The notes below the pieces were generated by a model, which was not told the origin of the DNA, ran no database searches, and worked only from the letters and a program-made list of their open reading frames with translations. The position numbers were made by a program, and so were the translations under genes. A DNA stretch of 64,000 nucleotides, from assembly GCF_907164915.1 (NCBI RefSeq), contig NC_061865.1, positions 57,184,587-57,248,586 of the forward strand. Direction: 5' to 3'. Source of the stretch: Impatiens glandulifera. Lineage: Eukaryota > Streptophyta > Magnoliopsida > Ericales > Balsaminaceae. Positions 1-12,223 of the stretch are shown here, in pieces (the stretch's first letter is position 1; the number at the start of each line of letters is the position of its first letter).

Positions 1-82
1 CTTTCTATAGCCATGAATTCTTTCATAAATATCTTGTGACATCTTATAAGCTGAAATAAAAGGATTAGGTGGGCACATTTGG

Positions 83-233
83 AACATTTTTTGAGTTGTA
101 TTTGTTCAATGTAACAAATTTATAATATATGTCGAATTAAGTATTTCTCATAACATTTTTGGAGTTGTATTAGTATCTGGAAAATGTAACAAATTTATAA
201 TATATGTCTAACTAAGTTAATTCTCATAACATT
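83..233. repeat. Short tandem duplication, about 70 bp x 2
   Basis: Two adjacent, slightly diverged copies share a block that runs from AACATTTTT to TCTCATAACATT and contains GTAACAAATTTATAATATAT. There is no coding potential. Confidence 0.75.
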
Positions 234-382
234 ATCACATTTAAATCAACATTCTCAACATCTTAACGAGATACTTTAGTGTTTTCAACTGAGTCCTATG
301 TTTGCATGTTGAGTCTATGACATAATTTCTTTCGTAAAAATGAATGTAATAGAAAATTTAAGAATAACTTACTTAGTTTGGG

Positions 383-442
383 CATACCTCGACTAATCTT
401 AGTCTCAGGAGAGTTTTGGACATACCTCGACTAATCTTAGTC
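383..442. repeat. 22-bp direct repeat, 38 bp apart
   Basis: A 22-bp block beginning CATACCTCGACTAATC occurs twice, at 383-404 and 421-442. This is a local duplication without an evident gene. Confidence 0.75.
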
Positions 443-544
443 CCAAGAGATACACCAACAACACACTGCTGACAAGACCTGACTTCAATCAAAGTGAAAT
501 AAGTAGAAATTGAACCAGAGACCTGGTTATTCTAGAACAAAAAC

Positions 545-945
545 ACAAAATTCAACCAAATATAGGTCAAGGCACAAGTTAGGAAATTGTCACTACCAAA
601 TGTATGTGGGCACAAGCCACAACTCGTCAACTTCCAAATCTCATAGTAAGACACTATTTCAAGAGCACGCATCCACAAGACATAAAAGTGGTTATAAAAA
701 ACACATACAAAATTCATAGAGGCTAGAACATGAAAAATCTAGATCATCCTAAGGGAACAAAGGAAACACACAATAATTCAACCAAAATGTAGGTCAAGGC
801 ACAAGCCACCTGATCACTACCCACCAAAACAATCCATAATCAAAGTGATGTTCCAAAGTTTCCAACACAACATTCAAATCTCACAGTAAGCATATTTGAA
901 TGTGCTTCCACCTAACAAAAATAGTCATCCACAAGACATAAGGAG
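545..945. repeat. Diverged direct repeat, about 225 bp x 2
   Basis: The block with AATTCAACCAAA, AGGTCAAGGCACAAG, a CACTACC segment and a CAAATCTCA-AGTAAG segment occurs at about 549-660 and again at about 775-890. Short reading frames here show no recognisable protein and differ between copies, so the region is treated as non-coding. Confidence 0.6.
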
Positions 946-1139
946 AGAAATTAACCTCAAAGTGAAAGGAACCAAAAGAAAGTTATAAAGATCAGGAGAG
1001 TTGCAACCCCAACCATATCCAAGGCAGATGTAGTAGACTTCTCTATGTCAACCCCCATGAGATGTCACACCTGAAAACTAGTATGAATACCAAAATAGAA
1101 TAGAAAGGCAAAATGCAAGAGGTATATTTTCTTCAATAT

Positions 1140-1260
1140 AAAATCAGGGTTTATTCCCTGAAGGAACCCTCACTTCAATTAAGGTGCTTTTAGTGAGAAT
1201 CGAACTTGAGACCTCAACCTCTCAAGCCCAAAAAATCCCACTTGAGCTACCTTGGGTGCA
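1140..1260 (-). mobile_element. tRNA-derived SINE-like fragment
   Basis: On the minus strand, GTAGCTCAAGTGG (about 1238-1252) resembles a pol III A box. About 35 bp downstream, AAGTTCGATTC (about 1197-1207) matches a B box. This spacing is typical of the head of tRNA-derived SINEs. The cloverleaf is not complete, so it is not called a tRNA gene. Tail and target duplication were not resolved. Confidence 0.5.
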
Positions 1261-1708
1261 TATATTTTCTCAATATTTACATATAGAAAAAGTGGCATCT
1301 TTAAAACTCTCTCCCCTTTGTTTGCTACAAAGCAATTACATATATTAAGAATGTCGGAATAAGAGTTACAAGCAGAAAAACAGGAATAATGCAAGTCTAC
1401 TTCTTACCAACTTTATGCAAGTGTTCTTTTGTAGCTTGTGACTACAAAATTGGAAAAATTGGAATGCAATGATATTTGGGGCAAAAAATAGAATCGACAA
1501 AAGGTTTAGAATTAAATTCATGAATATATCACTATTCAAAGTGAAATCTGGAACAAAGTTGCCAACACAGCCCATAATTAGCTAATATGAAGGAATGGAC
1601 ATTGATGATGATTGGCCAATTGATCTGACAAAGGAATATTGAAGAACAATTGTTTTCATTTGCATTTTAATAAAAGGATTCATCCTTTTCTAAAGAAAGG
1701 AAAACGGG

Positions 1709-1907
1709 GTTTGTTTGATTTGGAGTTATTTGAAAAATGATTCAAATCATCTTGTTTGGTGATAAATTATATTATTTTTAAATAGAATGATAAAAACATC
1801 CTATTATTTGGATAGAATAACCATTAATATTATACAGAAAAAACAAAGAAGGGTATTTTAATTGTAGACAATTGGATTTAATCCAAATAATCCACATCAA
1901 TCAAGTC
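1709..1907. mobile_element. MITE-like element (TTGTTTGAT-type ends)
   Basis: The left end GTTTGTTTGATTTGGAG (1709-) and the reverse complement of the right end (AATCCACATCAATCAAG, to 1907) form an imperfect terminal inverted repeat. The same type of ends recurs in an intron at 34,693-34,835, and a partial copy lies near 6,800. It is non-coding. Confidence 0.5.
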
Positions 1908-2058
1908 TCATTTCAGCTAGAATGGAGTAATGCAAGAATAAGATAATCCAAAATCAGCTAGCTAGTTGTACAAAGAAGAGATTGTTACTACTTAGCTGAA
2001 AGAGACTATGTCCAAATTAGCAACAACCAAAATAGAGTGTAATTAACCCTTCAAGGGT

Positions 2059-2620
2059 CTAACCTAAGAGTCCAAATGTCTCAGAGAGTTGTGCTAGCCA
2101 CCCAGGAAAGGAACCATCTTCATAACTATCTATCAAAACAGGTAAGACAAAAACTGCAGCAACAAATGGACTGAAACCAACCCAGCAGACAAAACTGTAG
2201 AAGCATAAGATAAGTCTAAACAGATGATAATTCCCATAAAAATATGCATAATTCGCCGGCCATATGTTGGCCAGTGAATTCAAATCTATCAAATAAACCA
2301 ATTGAATCCAGATATTCAAATTATGTAATTGGGTCAGAATAAACCAAACCCCAGAAGCAGCCAATTACTGGCCGAATTTGAGACCTAGCATCCCATGCCC
2401 TCCAAACTCCCAAATCTGAAAACCGAAGCCACGCTGAAACTGCAGATTCACAACAAGCTCGCCGAAGCCTAGATGTGAGTCGAGGCCATCGAAGTCCAGT
2501 TCCTGCAGGTGCGACGAGCCCGTTGACCGTCGCATAACCGGCCACCGGCCTTCCATGGCCGCCGGCGAGCTTCATAATCGGAAATCTCGTTGTGCCGAAT
2601 CTAATGTGTTTATGTAACAT
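2059..2620 (-). other. Unidentified GC-rich patch with overlapping minus-strand ORFs
   Basis: The stretch 2,360-2,600 is clearly more GC-rich than its AT-rich surroundings. It contains minus-strand reading frames at 2321-2620 and 2365-2556. A third frame at 2059-2364 encodes a roughly 100-residue hydrophobic peptide with at least two membrane-like segments. I recognise no family, and no single frame runs through the region. It could be a first exon, a truncated gene or the 5' end of a non-coding RNA. None is established. Confidence 0.25.
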
Positions 2621-2639
2621 TATTTTATTTAAACAATAT

Positions 2640-4490
2640 AAATAAATAAAAACAAAATTAATTATTCTAACAGAAAAATAATGGCTTTTGAAAACTGGTA
2701 TAACTGTCTGAGTTGGAATATTATTTGTTTTTTCATCCGTTTAATTAAACAAAAAAATAATAATAATATTTATTTGTTAATAATCAAAATTGATGTATTT
2801 AGAATAAAGTTTTGTATACAAATTTTTCATACATTTATTTATCTTAATTTAATTTCTAAAAAAACATATTAATTTAAATGAAAAAATATATAATTACTAT
2901 ATAAACCTTACAAAAACAAAATAAAATAAATTAAAAATTAAAGATATTTATTATAAAATAAAATATTTATTAAAATCTAATATTCTTATAAACTATTCAA
3001 TTTTAATAATTAAATTTAATTAAAAAAATATAGTTAACAAAATAATAAACATAAATATAATTTTCAGTTAGACTAATTAGACACGAGAGGGTATTTTGTA
3101 TTTAAGAGAATTTTGATAACATATTAGACTTAATTAGGTATTTAAGTCTATTTTGAAAAAAAAAACACTAAATAGAATTAATTTTATATCTTATAAAATA
3201 AAATGTCTAGAAAGCATATATTAAATCATATTATATTTAATTTAATTTTTAAAATAATATTTTTATAATTAAATTAATATTAAATATAATAGGTATATAT
3301 TTAATTTATAAATATTATTTTAGTATATTTTGATATACTTAAATTTTGTAATTTTCTTCTACATAGTTTGGAGGATACAATTTTTTATTACATTTATTAT
3401 TTTAAGTAATTTAGACAATTTCATTATTTTTCACTTAAATATAATAGAAATTGATTAAAAAATTAAAAATTAATACAATTTTTTAATTAATATGGAGTTA
3501 ACAAATTTTATTTTGTTAGATGAGAAAGTCATGCCTAACTCTGTAACCAAAAAAAAACACATTATATTTTTAATTTTAAGAAACTAACATTAATACTGAG
3601 AAGTATCTCTTTTTTAATTTGACATATTTTAATTGGAACTATATTTTAAATTAGAACTATTTTAGTAAATTATAAACATAATGTTAAAAAGTTATATATG
3701 AATCATAAAAAAATGTTATTTTTCAATTTTGTACAAATATTATTTACAGAATATTTTAAGTTAATAAAATGTCATTAATTTTTTTAATTAAATTTAAAAG
3801 TTAATTAAAATAGTCTTGTGTATATTAATGAGTATAGGTTCAATTCAAAATATTTATTTAGACATTTAAATATAAAACACTTTAAATATATTTTTATTAA
3901 ATTAATTTATTTCTGAATTATTCATATGAAATAAATTTAATTACATGTTAAATTCCTAGTTTTTCAATATATATACATATAAACTTAAATTCATATTATT
4001 TTTTTCTTTCTCCATAACCAACTCTCCCAAAATCTTATGATAATCAATCATAAACTTTAAATAAAATAATATTTTTTAAGTCATCCAAAACTTGTGGTGG
4101 TGTGTTAGGCATTGATATTATCAATATTATATTTTTGCCTACCGAATGGAATTGAAAAGTTATTATATAAATATAATATCATAGGTTGGTAAAACAAATC
4201 AACTTGCAAATATAACAAAATTAAATATGACTTTAACTAATATAATACATACTTAAATATGACTTTAACTATAATAATACATCTTTTCAATCTGTTCACT
4301 TTATAAAGCAAATATCTTTGCCTCAATACAAATTTACCCTAATCTACCTTTCTAAAATGATACTTATCAATTAAATGTTTTGATACAAAATTATGTTTAT
4401 GTAAAATGAATTACCATGACTTTGCACTTTTTTCGGTTAAAATATTATTTGAATAGTTTCCTTTTATTTTATATCATTTATAATGACTAT
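2640..4490. other. AT-rich intergenic spacer
   Basis: The sequence is very AT-rich with poly-A/poly-T runs. The only open frame (2681-2872, +) is low complexity. I see no gene, RNA or intact mobile element. Confidence 0.6.
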
Positions 4491-4499
4491 GAAAAATAA

Positions 4500-4735
4500 T
4501 ATTTTTTTTTTAATTAAAAGAGAACTAACATGACACATCACCGTTATGGTCCCCGCTTAAATTTAAAACGCTTTCAGATGAAATCGACAACAAATTAAAT
4601 ATGTAGCCCGCAAACACATTTAACCAGACGCAGAACTTGTCGGCTAACAGGCTCGAACTCAGAATTTTAAGGTGAGTATCCACCTCTTATTGTCGTTAAA
4701 CTAGAAGAGGGGACAATAATGGTCTATTTCATCTA
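4500..4735 (-). mobile_element. tRNA-derived SINE-like element, copy 1
   Basis: On the minus strand an A-box-like CTAGTTTAACGAC (about 4690-4705) precedes a good B box, GAGTTCGAGCC (about 4650-4662). The downstream body (GCGGG-ACCAT and an AGTTCTCTTTTAATT end) also occurs at 25,015-25,160. Similarity to a second locus plus pol III boxes supports a SINE. Confidence 0.5.
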
Positions 4736-5615
4736 GACATATTCTGAAAGAATTTTCAACCAATTCTTTTTAGTTAATAGAAACAAAAAAAAAATATTGT
4801 TAATTCAATTTTTCATATTTCTTGTTCGGCGTGACTTATCAACAATTATGTCATGCTACTTGCACCCTCAACATAATAGAATAACAATTTTTAATATTTG
4901 TAACAAATACATAATTCACAAGTCACAAAGTGATAATTTCGTAAAAATAATAGACAAAGAATGACTTTATTTAGTTTCACATAATCGCTACTAAATATAG
5001 TCATATAGAATATAAATAAAATCTCTGATTAAAAAACAAATAATTGATATTGAGTTATTTATTTTCAAGATAGTTATAATAATAATAACAATGAATATGC
5101 ATACAAATTACAGTCTTAGTGAAATTCATATATTGTGAAATTATTACAAATAACACAAGATCAAACAAGCTCTGGTGACAGTAAGATATTTAGTGAAATT
5201 AATAATTTCATTGAATTTATTATATGTCTACACACGAGATTTTGAATTTGTTTGTTTCTTTGAATTAAAGAATTTAGTCAATAATGTTTTCTTATATGAA
5301 AGGAAAAAATGACACTTTCTTTGACTTTGTGGTTTTGTGGAAAATTGTTAGGCCTGGTTTAATATTTGAATTTTTTGAAAATAAATATTATATATTATCA
5401 GATGTAAAAGTAAATTATTTGTATAAAATCCTTAAAATATTAAAAATATTAATATTTGAATTTATAAAAAGTAAAATAAATATTTTGATTAATAGTTTAA
5501 ACTTTAAATAATTTGATTAGATGTCTTAGTTAATTAAGTGATAAGTTACAAATAATAATTTTAGATAATTCCTTTTAAGTTTATTTTTTAAATTTAGAAA
5601 ATTAGAATCTCTGCA

Positions 5616-5881
5616 TTATATATAGGGGAATTTGAGGAGATGACCCTCAAAAATGGGGTAAATGCGGAAAGTGCAAAGGTTAAAAAAAAAGCGTTTGTGA
5701 CTCATTTTACTGTTTTTGAACGATTTTGCTCATGTCGGAGGTTGCGTGACGCAACCGGAATCGCGAGATTTTTTTTCGTCTCGCAACTGGGGTTGCGTGA
5801 CGCAACTGGGGTTGCGTGAGGGTTGTGTGACGCAACTGAGCCTATTATTGGGGTCATTTCCTAAAATTTCTCTTATATATA
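5616..5881. mobile_element. MULE-like MITE with 9-bp target duplication and GGTTGCGTGACGCAAC palindromes
   Basis: A 248-bp element (5625-5872) is flanked on both sides by TTATATATA (5616-5624 and 5873-5881), a 9-bp duplication as expected for Mutator-like elements. The ends are imperfect inverted repeats: GGGGAATTTGAGGAGATGAC on the left, GAGAAATTTTAGGAAATGAC reading inward from the right. The interior carries three near-identical copies of GGTTGCGTGACGCAAC, itself almost palindromic. An open frame through it (5716-5910) is incidental. The duplication is made of AT repeats, so coincidence is possible. Confidence 0.6.
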
Positions 5882-7503
5882 AGGTCACTCTTAAAGTTTG
5901 GAATGTTTAAGCTAAAAAAATATATGTATTATTAGTTTGTATTTATTTTGTTATATTTTATATTATATTAAAAACATATATAATATATAACAATTTTGTA
6001 TTATATTAATAAAAATAATATAATCTGGTTGTTAAATAGGGCCGGGTGGAAAGGGTGACCTTGGTTATACAGTTGATCATTTAAATATATATATATATAT
6101 ATTTATTTATTTATATTTTAAAATGATTTATTTAGATTAAAATATTAAAAAAAAAAAGAATAATTTGATATTTGATGGGTTATTAATTGTGATAGATAAT
6201 GATTGACTTAAATTGCTTATTTGTTTATTTAATAATGATGAGTGCTACTTCACTATGCAATACCTAACTTTTATTAGGAACGACTTTATTTTTTTTAACT
6301 AAAATTGTTTTATTCATATAATTAAAAAATAAATAAACACATAAAAAAAAGTTAAATAAGAAAAATCATAATTTCATTCCTTATCTTACTTAATTTATTA
6401 ATTAAAACATTAAATATCTTTTCTTTTATTTAAAAAAAATATTTTATTTACTACCTTCGCACCTTTTTATAAAAAAAAATATAATCCATTTATTGTTCCT
6501 ATAGTTCTATACCCTAAAAAGATATAAGACTTTTATAAACATAACAAAACATCAAGGCTTGACAACACCACATCTTTTTAGTTCAAAATCCTTTATTTTG
6601 TTTCTTAATTTTTCTTAAATTTTTTATTTAAAATTAAATCATTCCGTTATATTTTATTTTTCAATAATAAATTATTTAATTAGTTAATTAAAATATTAGA
6701 ACATTTTAATTTTATTTTTTATAAACAAAATAATATTTCAAAAAACACTAATTCAACTAACTAAAAAATCAAATAATTTAATAAAAAAAATCATTACAAA
6801 CTCTCAAATAATCCACATCAAACAAGTTTTTAATCATAGAAGGGGTCAAAATTTAAAATTAGGGAGCTTAAACTTAGTGTGATTTTTTTTTATAAAAAAA
6901 CACAAAGATAAATATATACAATTTATTAACCACTAAATCACTAATACAAAATTATTATTAAAAACATTGAGATACATACAAGTTTAATAGATAATATAAA
7001 AAAATGACTTAAATCCACTAAACATATACATAGATCAGTCCATATTGAATAATTCTTATTTATCTTGATATAATTTGGAAATAATATATTTTCAACCTCT
7101 CATCTACTCGGGGATTGACAATGGTATCTATATGTCTGATATTTGTCGGTGTCCAATGATTGGGTTCGAGTAATTTAAATTGGGATCGAAACGGGTATAA
7201 TGAAAGAAGAACGTACCCAATTGGGTACGGAATCGGAATTAAAAGTTTGCGAAACTCAAATTCGATACCCGTCTATATATATATATATCACGCACTTTTA
7301 AGTTGTACTAGTGTATAATCTATAATTTATGTTATTGTTTTCATTTTAATTTGTCAATCTTAAATTTATTATATTTATTAGGATGCAAATTCACTTAAAA
7401 TAATTTATATTTTTTTTTATCTCAATAATAATTTTAAAAAGATTGTTCTTCAAAATTCTAGTTTATTCTTTCTTTTTAAAATATAGACAGATGTCCATCT
7501 ACA

Positions 7504-7576
<73 letters not shown>

Positions 7577-10472
7577 GTTCCAAGTTTCAACATACAAAAT
7601 ATGAAAAGCTACACGTTTTGCACATTCCTTATTAAATATACTTCTGATTAAAAAGGCACTATAAAAAGTTACATACCAATTTCCTAGTTATTTCCTCTCA
7701 TTCTTCTTCATATTCTTTTTATTACTTGTTTATTTGATAACCAAGGTTTATTATTTAGTTTGCCTAATAAAATCCCTAAACATCTTATATAAATTAGAAC
7801 TTTTTAAAATTGAAATATGCATGAGATTATGATTGATTATTTTTAAGATTGGACAGAACTACATTATGTTTGATTTAAATATTATCTATTAAAAATAAGA
7901 TATTATACAAATTTCTAAATCGGCTCACACAATAACTCACGTAAAATTCACTTCATTTCAATATAAATTATTTATAAGCTCGATTATTATGTAGTGAACT
8001 ATCTAGAACAAGAAAATCAAAAGAGATTTGACAACAATGCTAGATTGACCAAGTTTATTAACACTTTATTCTCAAAGCTAGTTGAAAATTAATATTAGAT
8101 TTTCAGTTTTTATTGCAAACTTATCAATATGAACTCTTTTGATGAGTATAGACATATTTAATGTCATGCACCAAACCCGCCTAAACCCAAGATTTTCAAA
8201 AGGGCACATGCAGTATCTTATAAATCCATAACATGCAAGATTCTATTATATAATTCAAAATTCTCATCATATATCATTAGAGTATCAATTCAAAACTTAT
8301 ATACATCATATGTTATATTTAAAACTACTGACTATATTATCATCGTAACAAACTCTATATAGATGGTACCAACTCTATATAGATTTTACCGTCTCAGTAG
8401 TACGTCTTTTTTCAATATTCACGGCTTTACCTGTTCTTTATCTGAAGTGATAATCAATGGGGATTGGCTCAATTAGCTTAGTAATAAATACAATACCTGT
8501 TTATATCTGATCAAGTAACATATATAAAAGTTTAACAAATCCATTTCATCATTTAAAACTCATCTCATATATATATATATAGTAACCTAGCACTGACTCA
8601 TAACCATCAACCGAGACGGACTTAGAAGTCGCGCTGACTCATAACCTAGCACTAAATGCATAGATATTCATTATCAAATAAACTATCACATAATCATGTC
8701 TATAGTAATAAAAACAGTTATACTATTTTCTCAACTTCAACATAATTATCATATATCTTTTCTAAATTAATCTAACAACTAAATATATATTCTTGATTCA
8801 TATTTTCAATCAACATCCTTAATTTATAAACAAAATGATATTTTTTCAAATCTAAATTATCAAAATAAATATATAGAAATATAGTTGAACCGTAAATAGC
8901 TAAGAATTTCTTACTAATGATCCAAACTTATTATTCTATCAGAATTCCAAATAATTTCCTATTTTTCTTTTTGTTTCTCTTATGGATTTTAGGAATTGGG
9001 GCAGAGGAAACAGAACTGAAGTAGGCTAAACGAATAAGTGGAAGGATGATGAAGTTGAGGCGTTGGAAAGTGAAAATGTTTATATTAAATTAGTAGAAAA
9101 TGTCTATATTAAATTAATATAGAAATGATCAACATGCATAGACACCATGTGTCTATTTAATAATTAAACAGCACACACATACACTTAAGCACTACATTTA
9201 ATTGATAATTTTATTCATTCTTTTTCAATAAATTAAATTTTTATTACATTAAAATAAAAGTCACAATTATTGTTACATTAAAAAAAATAAATAAAAAAAT
9301 AAATAAAAAAATAAAATAAAATAATTGATTGATTCTTACCCAACTTGGTTTGTATTGACATATGTTTTCCACTTATTTGTATTCAATGTTTTATCTATAT
9401 ACTTTAATTTTACTTCATTTTGTGTATTTTTTTTAATCAATTTATTATATATTCCATCCTATTTTGGTTTGTTTTTGCTTTTTATAGTATAATTTTATAT
9501 TTAAAATAAATAAATCATGTTTTATTAATAGAAGATGTTAATAAGATCTCAAGCCTCAACCAATAAATCATGTTAACATGAATTCAATAATTTTATTGTT
9601 AACTAACTTTAAAATTTATGATGGTATATATGTTTTATATATTACTTAATATTGTATTGTAATATTCAAAATTTTATTTATAAATTAACCTAATAATATG
9701 ATTTATTATTATAATATATAAAATATAATTTTATATTTAACTACTCTCTTAAAAAGAATTTTAAAAATGAAACAATTGGTTTTTAAAAAGTTAATTTACA
9801 TTTTATTAAAAAGTATATCTCATATGTTCACATGTGAAGTGTTAGTCAAAGTCAAGCCCACACATTCACATTATTAGGCCTTGTTTGAAAAAGACTGAAA
9901 ATAGACTTTGTACTAATATTCAAGACCGGTCACTTCCAAACTGAACATATAGACTAAACCATTCCCAAACTGAACCGGTCGGTATTCCTGATTTGTTTAA
10001 GTTTTTACAATAATTGGTATTTATATTTTTTAATTAAATTAATTAATTTATTAATAAAAATATTAAAATGTTATATTTATTAAATATTAATATATTTTTA
10101 ATATTTTAATTGTTGATCAAGTCCAACAAAGACAGACTAAGTTTTAGAAAATGAAATTTGAACTGATTTTTATATTTGAATATATGAAAAGTTTATTTAT
10201 TTATTTTTTAAACTATTTTTTTAAGATAATGAGAATATAAGCAAGACACTTTTTTAAGATAACAGGATTTAATAAAATCATGTATGTTTATTTAAATTTA
10301 TAAATAACAAATGATAATTATAAGGTGCGATCTAAAAGATAGAAACTTTCAAAATGAAAATTAAAATAATAATATCAAACAAAACAACTAAAAGTGTTGA
10401 GCAATATTTTAATTACAAAAAATCATTCATACTAATTACTAATGTGAATTCTCTCTACTAATAGTTATTTTA

Positions 10473-10503
<31 letters not shown>

Positions 10504-11500
10504 TTATTTTGGATAATTTGAAAAATTATGGTTATGAATTTAAATATTATTTGATAAAAAAAATAGATTATTTGAGTTAAAATATTTTATATTTAAATTT
10601 TAAATTTTATAAAAAATCATTTTTTTTTTTAACTTTTTTTATTAATAATCCCATAATTGAGTGAGTTAAAACTTTATATATGAATAAATAATGTATTATT
10701 GTAAGTAATATACATATATATATATATATATATAATTGATTAACTTATTTTATATTTATAAATAAATAATTTATTTATATTATTAATTTAATTACCTCAA
10801 TTTCATCTAATTAAAAGATTTTGAGTACAAAATTTAATCTAATATACTTATATATTTTTTAAATAATAAAAAAATAATTCAGGATCAAACCAGCCTAAAA
10901 TCCTATCATCATAATAATCAGATACCTAAAATCTAAAATCCAAAATTTGAAAATAATCTATCAATGATTACTTTTGTGGTCCATAATTGTCTGGTATTGG
11001 ATTATTCAACTTGGTTTTTGTTTTTCTTTGTTTGATAGTGATTTTATAAAAATTATTTTGTTGTATAAAAATATTTAAAATAATTAATATATAATAATAA
11101 AATTATTTTAATAGTAATAAATTTATAAATATATTAATGAAAAATTATATTTAATTATAAACCAGGTTTAAATTAAATAATTAAATACGTCATAAATGAC
11201 AAAATCTAAGTATTGATCATTTCGTCATAAATATAACAATTCAATCACTCTCACAAGTCATGTTTGATGTGGGTTTTTATGATTAATTGAAAAGTGAATT
11301 TATGATATTAAAATATTTAATTAATTTATATAATTAATAATTTATTTATTTTTACCTTGTCAATAACTAGTATTATTAGTGTTTTTTAGATTAATTCTGA
11401 AAAGTCTGTAAAGTTAGTCGAGGTAGTTAATCGTTCTTCAATATCATTTTTAATAAAAATGAACATTTAAAAAAAAATTAATTATTTAACAAATAAATAA
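5882..11500. other. Long AT-rich intergenic region
   Basis: No gene is detectable over about 5.6 kb. It holds poly-A/T tracts, a long TA microsatellite (7507-7573), an ATT repeat near 10,480 and decayed repeat fragments. GGCCTTGTTTG at 9,877 and its inverse CAAACAAGGCC near 11,900 could be ends of a transposon, but the flanking triplets do not match. Confidence 0.5.
7507..7573. repeat. (TA)n microsatellite
   Basis: Uninterrupted TA dinucleotides over about 67 bp. Confidence 0.95.
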
Positions 11501-11550
11501 AATATTTTAACGGTTTGTTTTATAATAAATAAAAGAGGAGGGATAGGAAA

Positions 11551-11687
11551 GAGAATTTGAGAGAAGGAATGATGTGTCACTATAGTTGAAAAAAGATAAA
11601 AGTTGAGAAGAGAGAAATTTTGTTATTTTTTTGGCTAATCAAATTGGGCCACATCATTCTCTCCTCAATTCCCTTCCTCAAATTCCC
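11551..11687. mobile_element. Foldback MITE, member of the GGAATGACGTGGCA family
   Basis: The left arm GAATTTGAGAGAAGGAATGA (from 11552) and the right arm read on the other strand (to 11687) form an imperfect hairpin. The sequence is related to the better preserved copy at 26,363-26,510 and a partial copy near 46,600-46,700. There is no coding capacity. Confidence 0.5.
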
Positions 11688-11949
11688 GCTGCCATAGCTC
11701 AAACGAAAGTGAAAAAACTTTTAGTTTCTTGTTTTCCTATAGAAAGAAGAAAGAAAACACTTTGTTTCAACTTGGCTTGACCTGATCTTAAAGTCTCCCA
11801 ATCATTTTTTTAAATAAAATTTAATAAGTGAAACAATATATAAAAGTAAAATTATTTTATATTTAAAAATGGAATATTTGAGAGATGAATCCTCCCCCAA
11901 ACAAGGCCTTTAATCGTCGGTGAATGTAATTTGACCCTTCATATTGAAA

Positions 11950-12223
11950 GTCATCACTCTCTCTTTCCTGGCTTCCCGCCCCTATATATGTCTGCATCAA
12001 CCTTTCTCTTTCTAAAACTAAAAGCTTTGTGATTAATGGAAATTGATCGATTCAGGCCAGAAAGTTGAACTGTATACAAGGAATTTCATTCTTATCAAGC
12101 TATTTACATGCGCAGCGATAGTAAGATCATGTTAAACTAGTTCATTTCATCCGATTCAGACGAACTGATCAAGTGAGATGCTACCAGAAAGATCCTTGAA
12201 GCTTTGAATCCGGCATCACAGTG
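11950..12223 (+). promoter_or_regulatory. Core promoter and 5' leader region of the CAMTA gene
   Basis: CTATATATG near 11,982 is a plausible TATA box about 240 bp ahead of the start codon. It is followed by a CT-rich stretch (TTTCTCTTTCT). The transcription start was not determined, and an intron in the leader cannot be excluded. Confidence 0.4.

Noticed and set aside
1195..1255. A tRNA gene
   Set aside because: Only A-box and B-box-like motifs are present; no complete cloverleaf can be drawn, so it was called SINE-like.
5716..5910. ORF with repeated CVTQ-like peptides
   Set aside because: It is produced by the GGTTGCGTGACGCAAC repeats inside a MITE.
9876..11913. A 2-kb transposon bounded by GGCCTTGTTTG ends
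   Set aside because: The inverted ends exist but the flanking triplets (TTA and TTT) differ and the interior shows no coherent element; kept only as a remark.
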